Origin: Paramacrobiotus metropolitanus
Taxonomy: Eukaryota > Tardigrada > Eutardigrada > Parachela > Macrobiotidae
DNA length: 64,000 nucleotides
NCBI RefSeq assembly: GCF_019649055.1
Contig: NW_026570239.1
Location: 806,001-870,000, forward strand
Direction: 5' to 3'
Numbering within the stretch: the stretch's first letter is position 1; every line of letters begins with the position of its first letter. The notes beneath the pieces are model-generated. The model was not told the DNA's origin and did no database searches. It saw nothing but the letters and a program-made list of their open reading frames with translations. This document shows positions 43,318 to 55,000 of this stretch, piece after piece. The position numbers and the translations under genes are program-made.

Positions 43318-43889
43318 TCACTTTTCCTTCTCTCTAAGATGGACAATGCGCTTCGAGCGCTGCTTTAAAAACTGTTGCATGGCCGGAAGTGCCTGTTTCA
43401 CTGAAACAATAATGCCACCGGGGAACTGTGATGGAAAACGGATCATTACAGCGTCGGAGATAATGCGGTCGCTTGGAAGAGTAATACCAGCTTGCATTCT
43501 GATCGGTTATCCGCAACCTCCCCACGAAACCGATTAATAATTTACTGTTGAAGCAGCAGTTCTTCAGCATCCAGTGGTGACAAAGAAGACTGCATATAAT
43601 CCAAATAATACGACGCGCCCAGATAGATTGCACTCGTGCTCCCATTGTCATGCTTGCGCACCATGGGATTCCGGTAATCGCCGCCTGGAAATTTTAAAAA
43701 TTCGTTGATTTGCAGCACAGAGTTGTCGGCGATGACCAGGCAGTCCAATTTCAGGCGCGTAGCGATCAGGACATCCGCCTGGGTCAGCAACCGTGACTCC
43801 CAGTCGCGCGCCAAGTACAAGACTTTTATTGGTCCAGCAAGACAGCATAAGATGATGTGAGCCATTTCGAATTTTTGCGAACCGAGCAT
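43318..43889 (-). CDS. Unrecognised coding-like segment
   Basis: An open frame from 43,889 to 43,542 reads MLGSQKFEMAHIILCCLAGP, later LDCLVIADNSVLQINEF and GSTSAIYLGASYYLDYM, with protein-like composition, and ends DAEELLLQQ. A second short frame, 43,497-43,318, reads MQAGITLPSDRIISDAVMIR and ends REKEK. The two could be exons of one small gene, but no consensus splice pair was found joining them. No family is recognised. Confidence 0.3.
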
Positions 43890-44029
43890 GTATTTGCTCA
43901 GATGCTCAGCAACATGTTTCTGCTAGCAGTACAAAATTGCATCTTGTTACTTCATTTATATGGTAACTGATACGAGCATGGAATCTTCCGCAGTGTAACA
44001 CATCACTATCCATACTGTTGGACATTTTC

Positions 44030-44610
44030 CGCGACAACGGGAGTAACCGGGCCCGTCTCCTCGCACAGTCGACACCGGAAGCTGGCATATGGTTCAATGC
44101 CTTGCCCTCGGTACACATCGGTAATCTTTTATACGACGACACCGTAAAGATATCAGTCGACTGAGACTGGATGTAGATATCTGCGAAGCACATTCTTGTT
44201 CCAAATGCCACAAGCCCTTAGATGTGTATGGCCACCACGGCTTGTCCTGTACATTCTCTGCGGGAAGGCATGCACGCCACGGCGGCCTGAACAGCATTCT
44301 GTGCAGGGCGTTAGTTTCAGCCGGCATCCCCGCAAAACTGGAGCCGCGAGGTAGATCTCATATGTCAGATCGTCGACCGGACGGGTGCACCACGTTCGCG
44401 TGGCAACGCGGCATGTGTCTGGCATTTGACGTGACCTGCGTGGATTCTGTCGCTGTGTCTCATTGGAAGTCCACTTCAGTTACAGCGGGATCCGCCGCCG
44501 CTCAGGCGGAGGATAGGAAAACGGGATTGCATTTGTACCTGCAGGCAGATACATCTTCGTACCGCTGGCATTTCTTGGACCATGGGGAAAGTCAGCTAGC
44601 CGTTTAGTAA
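44030..44610 (+). mobile_element. Degenerate 3' fragment of an RLE-type non-LTR retrotransposon
   Basis: On the + strand, about 44,165-44,607 encodes a C-terminal LINE region: a zinc-knuckle-like CSKCHKPLDVYGHHGLSC (C-x2-C-x8-H-x4-C), then FSAGRHARHGGLN, then RPDG followed 15 residues after the RPD by DVTCVD. This order of CCHC motif and (K/R)PD...D matches the restriction-like endonuclease domain of R2/NeSL/R4-type elements. A stop at 44,146 separates this from upstream frames of the same region, so the copy is broken. It has no 5' part. Confidence 0.55.
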
Positions 44611-44795
44611 GAGAAATTGGGAAGCGACTTCAACAACATACGGGTGAGCCTCGCTCTCATGAGTACCTCCGTCAACGTTTGTCGCTGGAAATTCAGCGAG
44701 GCAACGCAGCTTCTGTGCTCGGGATAATGGAGGGAGCGGCAGGATTAAATGAAATTCTGTTTTTTTGATCTGCTGTTCTGAAACTGCGATGTTAC

Positions 44796-44974
44796 CTGTC
44801 ACGACGTGGAGCGTCGTGCTCTTTAATAATTAACCAACTAAATACACAAACACACAAATACCACATAATTATATAACAGGACATTGCAATGGCACCCGTT
44901 GCCACGCGTCACTACATCTTCACGCCAATTCTGTCACGACGTGGAGCGTCGTGCTGTTTAATAATTAACCAACT
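44796..44974. repeat. 44-bp direct repeats with internal hairpin
   Basis: Positions 44,796-44,839 and 44,931-44,974 differ by one base. Each starts CTGTCACGACGTGGAGCGTC and contains the inverted repeat CACGAC/GTCGTG. The 91-base spacer is non-coding. They could be remnants of short terminal repeats, or a recombination scar. Confidence 0.75.
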
Positions 44975-45149
44975 CACATTACCGCATTTTGTGAAATAAA
45001 AATTCATATTCACTGATACTTTAGTCTGTTACAAAGAGCAACATCCGTGACAACATCCGCTTACACATAACTGATTAAATTTCCTATGCCATATAAATTG
45101 TGCCAGATCCGTCATTCCGGACAGCGTGTACGGCGAACCACTAGATTGT

Positions 45150-45180
45150 GACCCACGAGCATCATTATTTCTACTTCGCT
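45150..45180 (+). promoter_or_regulatory. Conserved upstream block of F-box copy 3
   Basis: GACCCACGAGCATC, ATTATTTCTAC lies about 115-145 bases before ATG 45,293, matching the blocks before copies 2 and 6. Flanking sequence is also alignable, for instance TTTGGCAACGTAGT just before the start in copies 3 and 6. Confidence 0.45.
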
Positions 45181-46336
45181 CTGCGTTCGACATAAACTTA
45201 TACGCTATAGCTCCCCTAATATTCAAGAGCAACGTGGTACAATACACAGGGCAGGGCTATTTGGCAACGTAGTGTTTATTTGTTGACCTGAAATGTTGGA
45301 AATATTTCCCCGAACCGATATCTACCGGTGGAACGCGGTGGATGTACCTAGCCCCGATGGACTGTTGCAGTATGGTCTGTTGGTCGGCGCGCCCGATAAC
45401 GGGCTCCTCGTGGACTTTGATTGTCTGGGCCAACAACGCTCGCAGCTAGTAGAGCCCGATACAGCACGGACATTCCGCCGTTGTCAAGGCACACACTGGT
45501 ATCATTTCACATCGTGGGATGAGAAATGTGTGGATAAATCGGATCTGCAGGTTCTGGCCCGCACCACAACCAACCACCCGTGGACCTGGTATCCGGAACG
45601 GTGTATCCTGCCGCGGATGCTGTGGAGCTGCTATGTATTTATTAGCATTCAGCTGGGCGATAGGATCCTCAATAAACTGATTAATGCCGAAATTGTACGG
45701 CTGGAGAACGGCCAGCGTGACCCATGGAACGACGATGTTCACGCACCGCGTTTCTGCGTGCGCTCTTGCCCGTTGCCGGGCAATTATGGCGAAGGTACCA
45801 CCACTGATCCGGTCCTCTGGAGTTTGTGGACCCAGAAGCTCGGATTCTACAATATTCGCCCTCTACGTGTGGAAAAAGGGCAACTCCTGTATCTGACGAA
45901 ATACAACGAGGGACAAGGCCCAGTCCCTACTACTTATCTCGTGAGATTTTCGTTACTTGTTTTGGTTTCTTCTGGTAATTTTGATACTGAAATTATTATT
46001 CGGACATTAAGAAAATTAGTGAATTTTTTCAGGATAATTTTACAAATTATGCGAGTTTAATAGAATTTGTACATAAAATAAATCCTATTATTTTGAATAT
46101 TTCATACCAGTTAAATTTAAAATAAATTTAACTCAAGTCAGGTTCAAAAACTTACAACTTGTGTGTAATGCATCGCTTGTTTGGAATTCACACAGGAATA
46201 CTTGGCAACAAAATCCGAACGTTTGATCAAAGGATGGACTTTGGTTAACGGTTGCTGGCAGCCCCCTCCAGAGACGGCGCCAGTCTGTTCTCCACCCACA
46301 GAAATCATTTCGAATCTATCGGTTTTATCTCTGCAT

Positions 46337-46985
46337 CAACTACGGTATCAACTACGGTATCGCAATGATAAACCGCGCGAAAGACGGCCTGGACATGCCT
46401 CAGCGTAGGAGCCTTTACCATGCCTGTGTGCATCCACATCTTGACTACGCGTCGGATACGTGGTCTCCGGCATCTTCGGCTTTACGTGGCAAACTGGACA
46501 GGGCACAGCGGAAAGCACTGCGGGCGATTTCTGATTACAAGGAGCGGGTTACACCCGAGCTGTATCAGAAACTGCGCATCCTGCCGGTGTACGACCGTTG
46601 GAAGCAGTCTGAAGCGGTGTGGCTGTACAAGATCTACAACCACGAAGCGTACCATCCACCGTCGTATATGGTCGAGATGATTAATTTCACGGATATGGGA
46701 GCGCGTTACAACCTACGGAATCCGACGAGAATTGCCGCAAGAGCGAAAATGAAGATCGGAGAAGGCACGCTGGCCATGCGGCTGAAGGACATCTTTGAGC
46801 GCATTAAGAAAGTCAACATGCAGATACTTAGTGTTGATGGCATCGGTTTTTTCAAATTTGCTCTCCGAACTGTAGATCTGTTTTGAAGTTATTCACTGTT
46901 GAAGTCTTTTTTTTTAGCGACCAGACGTTGAAGTCCTGCTAAGCGGGTTGTCTGCTCTTGGTGGAATAATAATAATAATAATAAT
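46337..46985 (+). mobile_element. 5'-truncated LINE fragment with (AAT)n tail
   Basis: It encodes the end of a reverse-transcriptase ORF (LYHACVHPHLDYASDTWSPA, LDRAQRKALRAISDYKER, YQKLRILPVYDRWKQ, LYKIYN) and stops at 46,884-46,886. A short 3' UTR with a GCTAAGCGGGTTGTCTGCTC motif and an (AAT)n tail follow. These traits fit the I/Jockey/CR1-like group. At the 5' end CAACTACGGTAT is duplicated. No target-site duplication longer than 2-4 bases is visible. It sits exactly between two codons of the F-box exon. Confidence 0.85.
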
Positions 46986-47451
46986 GTCCTCGAGTGCGTC
47001 TTCCTTGCGCTTGACACAATTCAATGCATCAGACTGTGCCGTGTTTCCAAATTGTGGAACGCGTTAATCAATCGCCTTGATCGTTCCGCCAATTTATGGA
47101 TGACTATTGAAAGCTGTAAAAATTCCCGTTTTATTACCGGATCCGCGATAGTGCAGTGCGTGGTTGCATCAACCAGACGCGTGATCATATCTGCGGCCGA
47201 ACAGGCATCCAACGACCCCTTTTCCGTTTTGCTTGACTGTCTGTTTCTCCTGGATGAAGCGCACAATCAACTTCCGCAGCGGCCGGCGAACAAGCCGCAA
47301 GTATATTGGAGCCAGTTCCGGCTGAATCTGGGGGGCCCTGACATTCTCCATAACGAAGTGCTGAAATTGGCCGAAGTGCTGCGACGAGCGTCGTATTGCG
47401 AAACTGCCGATTGGTGGGATTGGGTCGACATGTCGGGCATCAGCTGGTTGT

Positions 47452-47496
47452 CCGCGTGCAACTCGATCCTATCAGATAGGATCGAGTTGCACGCGG
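47452..47496. repeat. Perfect 22-bp palindrome inside an exon
   Basis: Arms 47,452-47,473 and 47,475-47,496 are exact reverse complements around a single A. The right arm matches the family sequence (GATCGAGTT..GCGGATTGT); the left arm does not. The right arm therefore looks like the template from which the left was copied. Confidence 0.95.
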
Positions 47497-48056
47497 ATTG
47501 TACGAGGATGGTGGAGGTTCTCTATGCGCTCGTGGAAAGGCAACTGCCGCCCCGGGAGCACTGCTTGCCGGCTGCGACGAAATGGATGGGCGAGTGCGGT
47601 GACGCCGGCATGTACTCACTGCGCTTCCTCTCCATCCAAAAGGTGAAGACCAGTAGACTGAAAAATATACTCAGGGTTTTTATTCGTTATCCGTCGGCCC
47701 AACGACTAAAATTTGTTTTTTGTGAACTGGGCCTTCATTTGGTGAAAAAATAAAACTGGTTTTGTTAGAGCATTATTATATTATATGGCATCTAGGTGGT
47801 AAGATTCTGTACTAATTGTATAACCAGTAACATTGAGTGTCGACTCACTTGTTCTGCCTAGATTTTGGTGGCGTACGAGAAAGACCGGGCCACTTCGCCG
47901 TATCGGAATAAGTACCAGTGGACGCCGCAAGAGCTGCGCTATACCGATCCGAAGACGCTGACCACTATGACACTGTGCGCACTGACCCGACAAAAGGGAT
48001 GGTTTAAACAGTATACTGACAGTAAGACCGGGACAAAGCGAAAAGGACCGCCGTAA

Positions 48057-49434
48057 TCCTTCGACCAATTGCAATTTACCCACAGTAAACGACGTTACTT
48101 CCAAGAAAAAGTTGCCTTTTCCTACGTTTGTTGGTTTTTATTGCGATGATTTCTTGTGCAAATCCTGCGTGATTTGTTTAAGGGGACCGCTAGCACTAGA
48201 AAACGGGTTTGGGAAAACGGGAACGGTTTGAAAACGATATGTTTCCCTTACTTTCAAGTGCGTATATATAATAATAATTATGTGTTTTCATAACTTTGAC
48301 TGAACGCCGAGGCCCGAGAGGATTTAGCTACACAATGGTATGACGCGATTATCTCTGCCCTCTGTCGAGACCGAGCTACTCATCAAACAAAGAAACAACT
48401 TCGAAACCAAAAGTTGAATGAGAAAGGCATATAAGCTTTCTAGAAGAAAACACGCACAACAAACACGTGAAGGGCACAGTGGTCGCTAATGTTCACGCTA
48501 CATATAGCTTGTGGTGTCTGTGGATCGGTCATCGACACCAGATGCACATAATTATGAACGCCTCCGGGGTCATACCTGTGGTGACGTAGCCATTCAGTAA
48601 TTTTCGAAAAATTAGCAATCAACTATTTTTAGCTTGAACACTAATCTTGACTCGCGTGTTATAAAACGCAGAAACTGCTCACAGTGCTCAGTAAACAATG
48701 TCAGTATGACAATTATCCTGATCACAAAAATATGCTACCTGAATTTTTTGCTTCGAGATTGGATGCCTTGCGCGCTTCTTGCTGGAAGTCTGCAACGTGC
48801 ATATATTCCCTTCCACCATAAATTCGCGCCTTCGTCTATTCGTTTTGCTACTACACAATCAAAAGCATTTTTATGGCTCAAGAATTCTCAGATTCGGGAT
48901 AATATATACAGGGTACATACGTACAATGATACAAGCGAATTTTCTCCGCGATACTTCCGGTCGAAAGTAATGATCGCTGACAAATTAACCAGCTCCCTGT
49001 CTAGTGTAATTAAACGATTTTCTTATCGTTAAACCCAGTACATCCATTTATCAGGCTCCCTTGCTGGGCAACTCGGCACGACGATTGGTAAAGTACGAAA
49101 TTTCTGCAAATAATGTTACGCATTACAATAGTACAAACGGATGTTGCCCACGGATGTTGCCAATTTTGTACGCTTTTCCATCTGATGTGCCTCGTCGATA
49201 CCCCGGTATTGTGTCAGTGGCGTCGCGGGTCATTATGGACAGAATGCAGGCCATGGCCCATGACCATCATTAAATGTTTCGGTAGGCAATCTTTTATGGC
49301 GATTTTTACACTCTTACAAGAGATTGGCGTAAATTCAGAATAAATTTCTTTTGAATATTCTATTAGAAGAACTTGATAAAGCAAACCTCAAGTTCGTCTC
49401 TGGTGGCATAATCGTTGGTCATAATGTAATGGAA
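48057..49434. other. Intergenic between copies 3 and 4
   Basis: No exon is seen. The first roughly 120 bases resemble the 3' flanks of copies 5 and 6 (TTGCCTTTTCCTACGTTTG, GCGATGATTTCTTGTG), so they belong to the duplicated unit. Confidence 0.45.
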
Positions 49435-52336
49435 ATGTTGGAAATATTTCCCTGTCCCGATATTTACCGCTGGAACGCGGTGGATGTACCCGGCCCAAAT
49501 GGACTCCTGCAGTATGGCTTGGTAATCGACGCGCACCGAAATAATTTTGTCGTCGATTTGGACTGTCCGGGCCAGCGTTCCCGTTTAGTGGCGGCTAGGA
49601 CAGCCCGACCATGCCGCAGCTTTCAGGGCAAACATTGCGCCCCGCTCAATACATGGGACGCAGAATATGGAAGACTGGAAGACTTGGGATCTCCACACTC
49701 CGCTGCAGGCTTTGGCACGATCCGACGCCGACCACCCGTGGACGTGGTATCCGGCACGGTTTCTAGTGCGGTGGGTGCTGTGGAAACGTTGTGTGTTCAT
49801 TCGCATCCAGATGGGTGATATCTTTCTCAACAGGTACGTCAACGCCAAAGTGGTTCGGTTGGAGAACGGTGTAACAAACCTATGGGAGAAGGAAGAGAAG
49901 GTTCGCACGTATTCGTGTGAGTTGCCGCGAAAATACAGCATTGCAGCCGGAATTGATCCGGCTTTGTGGAGTCTATGGAAAAAAACTTTGGATCTGGACT
50001 ACGAGAGTTATCCCATACGCGTGGAAAACGGACAACTTTTGTATGCGTCGAGTTACAGAGCGCGGGCATGCCCTCTCGTAGTTTCGCCCACCCGCCTGGT
50101 AAGAGATATTGTAGCTCTGCTCGTAAGAGATATTGTACTTTGGGCCGTAATTATCGATTAAGCTTTTGGCGCCACAAGTTTCGTGAACCTTCCAGCAGGG
50201 AAGCTTTCCTGTTTTCGAAAAGAGTGTCTTACGTGCAAACGCCTTTTCGTAGGCGTTGTAGCGGCGGCGCTTCTTACGTATGCGCAAATGCAGTTGGATG
50301 AGACCTCCGGGTAGTACAGATTACCCATTTTAAGCTATTTAAGCGCCGCGACCGCAGATGTGATGATGTCATTCTCTGGCTTTCTGATATTTCGGTCTTG
50401 GACTACAGAGACCCGAAGTCGGGATTTTTGGTCTTTCTGTCTCCTAGTTCTAATAGAATGTAAGGAAACAGGGACCTCTTTATCCAACTACGCAACAGGG
50501 GTATCAAATTGTTAAATAAAGTTTTACCGAATTCATACAGCAATCAACGACATTGTCGCTCATGAAGTTAGCAAATCATTCCTGAGAAAAAAGTTCACCT
50601 ATAAAGCGAATTTAACATAATAATGTAGTTATTTGCATCAGGCGTACTGGAGACTGTACGTACCGGAAAAAGCGCTCAGGCAGCTCTATGCTGGCTGTAC
50701 GTTCAGCACAAGAAGTGCTTATGCATGGCGCACTAGGCTAAATGTAGACAGCAAAACCAAGCATATTCCGTTATTTTCTGATGGTGCCATCAAATTCCTC
50801 ACCTGCTTTATGATCAAACAGGAAAATTTGACGCTAAAAGCGAGCATCGAGATGGACAAGCCTTAAAAGGAGGATGGGCTTTTGCTGATGGATGCTGGCA
50901 TCCGCCTGCCAAGGAAAGTGTCACCTGTTATATGCTCGACAGCAACATCACAAGCCTGTCAATTTTAACTCCGGATATTTTCGAATGCATCTTCCATTCA
51001 CTGGACACGAGCCAGCGTGGAAGAATGTGTCGCATTTCCGGCTTGTGGCACGCGATAATCAATCGACACAATCGGTATACCGAGCTATGGATGACCTTTA
51101 GACGCGATGAAGATCCGGCCTATACCATAGGATCGGCGATAGTCGGGCGCATCGGCACAATGTCCGAGCGCGTGGTCATTGCGCAGGCCGAACAAGCGCC
51201 TAAAGAGCCCGACTTAACGGATTGTCTCCTTCTCCTAACTGCGGTAACCGTCCAAGTGCATTTACCACCTGCCAAGTAGCTGCAGCTGTACTGCAGTCAA
51301 TGCCGATGGGATCTCGAAGGGGGCGCTGATGCACTGCATAAGGAAGTCCTTAAACTGGCCAACGTACTGCGGCAGTGTGCCGTGACTGTGCAGAGCGTTG
51401 TGTGGAGGAACTGCCGCTTGTCGGGACTGGGTGGGCGCATCGGCGAACAGCTAATCGTCCAGGACAGGATCGATCTGAGCACGGATTGTGCGGAGATGGT
51501 GGAGGCTCTCTACGCTCTCGTGGAAAAGCAGATGCCGCCTCGTGAAAACTGCATACCGGAAGTAGCGAAATGGATTGCAGAGTGTGCTGATTGTAGCCAG
51601 GCCTCGTCCATCCTGGACGCAGTCTTAAAGGTAAGAAAAACAATGAGACAAATACCAAAGTGACTAGTTTGCCAGTCTTTATGGCAAAATTGAATTGGAG
51701 CTGTTTTGGCAGTACCCACTCACATAAACTGAAACTAGTACGATTTTCTTAGATTTCTCTGCTTTTTGAACGATTTCAGATTTTCGTTAACTTTCTTGTT
51801 TATGGCGGTGCGCATTTTTGTTTATGCGGTCAAAAAGTATCTCAGCACGCACATTGTGACAAAATATCAGGTAGCATCCCTATTTAATTCGGTAAAAGGG
51901 GTGTGGTTAACGTTTTGTGTCAAAAGCCGGCTTCCATTTAAGTTACAAGGAAAATTTACTAATAATCTTATCTTCAGCTTTTGATTACAAAACCAGTTCG
52001 TTCATCCTACTCTGTATGGGTCATACTTCCTCATCGTGTACGCGGTCGATGAACACAGAATCCGTTATGTAATGTGAGGGAAATATCGTTCTAAACTGCA
52101 TTTCATGTACGTTGACGTAGCCATGCTTTTTGTGCTTACAGATTTTGGTGTGCCACGAGAAAGACCGGGTCAGTTCGCCATATCGGAATAAATGTCGATG
52201 GACGCGGCAAGAATTGCACTGTCTCGATCCGCAGACGCTTACCACAATGACGCTGTGCGCGCTGAGCCGGGAAATGGGATGGTTCAAACGGTACACTGGA
52301 TGTGAAACCGGGATCAAACGGAAAGAACCACCTTAA
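49435..52336 (+). pseudogene. F-box family pseudogene, copy 4
   Basis: Exon A is 49,435-50,098, exon B 50,822-51,630 and exon C 52,142-52,336, all with good splice borders. There are three lesions relative to siblings: a net 7-base expansion at about 49,662-49,680 (GGAAGACT doubled) shifts frame in exon A after WDAEYG; one base is missing at about 50,864 in exon B (CCTTAAAA); and a TAG at 51,277-51,279 replaces a Lys codon before LQLYCSQC. Coding pattern elsewhere is well preserved (YRWNAVDVPGPNG, HPWTWYPAR, VVWRNCRLSGLGG). Exon C is intact. The pseudogene is therefore recent. Confidence 0.8.
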
Positions 52337-53535
52337 CTCATCCTGATCCCTGCGCATGCCATTTGATTCTAGTAGACAATATTACTGCTTCTAATCAATA
52401 CTGCAATTTCTTTATTTCCATAATCATTATGCATGCAGTAATTTTTTGTACAGCAAATTTACAAGTTGTACAGTTGCAAATTTACAATTTTTGTATCTGT
52501 ACAATTTTTCTTTGCTTAATTTCTGTACACCTTGTCCTCCTGATTATGATCCTTTTTCGAGGACTGGATTGACATTACGGAGATCCACTGTAATCTGCGC
52601 TTAAAGTTAAGTAGATATTGAACGCTCTAACACCTTTGATTTTCGTCATAGATTTTGTGGATGAATTTCGGAACATTTGGCTCGAATGAGTTGTTGTTCT
52701 AATCATCATCGTAACATTCACTTCGTCCATAACAGTCGGCGCAGGACATCTTTTCTCAGGCGTTTTTATTTAAGCAATAATACTCAGCCTTTCAGTAAGA
52801 CGAGTTATGCAGTTACTTCATGTTGTATCTCATGTAGAGGTCGAACAAAAATAAGTCAATTCCAGATATTATAAGGAGTCTATCCAAGAGAGTTTTTGTA
52901 CAATCATTTTTGTATGAATATTATGACAACTTCTAAACATAAATTGAAGCAAAAACTAACTATAGTTTCTAAGGACTGGGAAGGGCTGTGATGATGTCAG
53001 CACTCTCCCATAGAAAACACTGTGGGTGACGATTGCTCTTTCAGTTGCAAAACTAGTTAAGGCTCACTTCCTAACAGTTTTGGAAGTTTTATTTTTTTTT
53101 AATGACAATCTTATAGGATAATCACCAGATTAAGTGCCTAAATAAGTGCTTTACACTGTTTAATTACCAACGGGAAAGTTATTTGTCCAGAATGATTTTG
53201 TCAACAAGCGTAAATTTGTTGATGGTTTTGTGGTGGAGTAAGACTAAAGATGAATCTCAGCGGTAACTAAAGGTCAGCGGCAACCACTAAACTGATGGCA
53301 TTCGTTATCCGTCGGACCAACTGACTAAAATTGGACCAGCTGACTAAAATTATTCGTTATCCGTCGGACCAACTGACTAAAATTGGTTTTTTTGTGAAGT
53401 CGTCCTTCATTCGGTCTCAAATAAAACTGGTTTTCGGGGAGCGTTTAATGGCATCTAGGTCGTAAGACTGCGTACTAAATTGTATTTGTAGTAACAAGCA
53501 GTGTGGACTACATACTGTTCACTGGTTGTGCCTAA
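52337..53535. other. Intergenic with duplicated intron sequence
   Basis: No gene is seen to about 53,290. From 53,300 it resembles the last intron of copy 3 (TTATCCGTCGG, ACTAAAATT, AATAAAACTGGTTTT, ATGGCATCTAGG), with the part TTCGTTATCCGTCGGACCAA to CTAAAATT present twice. Confidence 0.6.
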
Positions 53536-53731
53536 TTTTTGGTGGCGTACGAGAAAGACCGGGCCACTTCGCCTATCGAAATAAAGTCCAGTGGTCGCCG
53601 CAAGGGCTGCGCTGTATCGATCCGAAGACGCTGACCACAATGACACTGTGCGCACTGAGCCAGCAAAACGAATGGATTAAACAAAATACAGTGACAGTAC
53701 GACGGGGACAAAGCGAAAAGAACCGCCGTAA
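53536..53731 (+). pseudogene. Orphan last exon of the F-box family (copy 5)
   Basis: This is homologous to exon C of copies 3, 4 and 6, with the end of the preceding intron attached, but no exons A or B are nearby. One base is missing (TCGCC-TATCG against TCGCCGTATCG), the acceptor AG is changed (CCTAAT against CCTAGA), and the frame shifts again near the end. It is a partial duplication, most similar in flanks to copy 3. Confidence 0.82.
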
Positions 53732-54833
53732 GCGTTCGACCAATTTATTCACGATAAACGACGTTACTTCCAAGAAAACGTTGCCTTTTCCTGCGTTTGT
53801 CCGTTTTTACTGCGATGATTTCTTGTGTAAATCCTACGTGATTTGTTTAGTTATGGCACACGCTATTTCTGAAAACCAGATTTTACTTGTTATAAATTGC
53901 TGTTTGACGCACTGAAACGCACTCCGAACAATATGCCGCACATTTGACGAAGGCATTGTTGGAATATGCATATTTTTTTCAGTTTGCCACGCTGTTGGTG
54001 TGTTATGCCAATGAAAATCTTCATTAGTTTTCTGAAATTGCACACATTACATTTCTAGCAATAATTTTAGCATTAGCTTCGCCTACATCAGCCAATGTAT
54101 CATCCTTTTGTTAAGTGCACTCCCTGGCCTTTCATGTGCCGGAATAGAAATCGTCGACCGTCACAAAGCCGACGGCAAAGAAAAACATAAGAGAACATAG
54201 CAAAGATAACCAAAAAGTAAGAAAACATAAAATTTATAACATCCTAAGAATCGTACTTAGGAAAAGATTAGAGAAAAAGATCGTTTAGCTAAACAGTAGC
54301 GCGACGACTGGAGGTCGTGTCTGTTTGACGAAGTGACGACCGACGAATTCTTTTTGACCAAATAACGGGTCACCGGTGAAAACATGTCATCTATCAAATA
54401 AATCGTTTATTAGGCTTATTAAAACAGGCAAAAAAGGTAAACAAAACTAAGAAAAATAAGAAACATCAGACCTGTAACTAGACCTAAACCCTCCAAAAAA
54501 GTGAAAAAACTTAGAAAAACTTAAGAAACCTGAAAGAGATTAGAAAGAACTGACAGAAAACTTAAGTAAATGCAAGACAGCATAAAAAAACAGCAAAACA
54601 TACGAAAACTTAATAAACTCAAGAAGACAACCCGAAAAATATGTGAAAACTAGGGTGGATTGCCGGCCACCAAGCGTCTTGTATCTAAATGTCGCTAAGG
54701 TAAAATGTCTCAAAGCTATATGTCTCAAAGTAAACCGAAATGTCGCTGCGAACGTATGTTCCGCGACGAAATGACTCAGTCGACTGGGTGCGGGCGCGTG
54801 TCCACGCACAATTTTTGCTCCCGCTGCGAGTGT

Positions 54834-55000
54834 ACGGCGCTGATGAGGCACTGGCGGTCGCCGGGTTAGGCCTGCATCCTGCTTTGTCTGGCGTTGGTAA
54901 TGACGACTATTCCCGTGTCGGTGTTTCGACACTAGATGATGCACATGCCCACCGAGCAGGCTTCGACATTGTTGTCGAAATTGAGCAGCATGTGTTGTTT
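54834..55000 (-). pseudogene. Relic of F-box exon 2, minus-strand subfamily
   Basis: Aligned by eye with 38,941-39,090: ACGGCGCTGATxAGGC, TGCTTTGTCTGGCGTTG, then TAATGA and GATGATGCACATGCCCACCG occur in the same order and spacing. Frames are broken. It shows that the minus subfamily was once more numerous here. Confidence 0.65.

Larger units (their letters stand above)
45293..48056 (+). pseudogene. F-box family gene copy 3, disrupted by a LINE
   Basis: Exon A is 45,293-45,940 (216 codons, donor CTC|GTGAGA), exon B 46,196-46,336 plus 46,986-47,642, and exon C 47,862-48,056. Exon A is intact (YRWNAVDVPSPDG, LLVDFDCLGQ, HPWTWYPER, SCPLPGNYGE). Exon B is cut between codons CAT and GTC of the F-box by a 649-base LINE fragment that introduces a stop at 46,406-46,408. 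Without it the frame is continuous. Further right, a perfect palindrome at 47,452-47,496 rewrote about seven residues. Exon C is intact (SPYRNKYQWTPQELRY). The host gene would otherwise encode about 548 residues. Confidence 0.82.
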
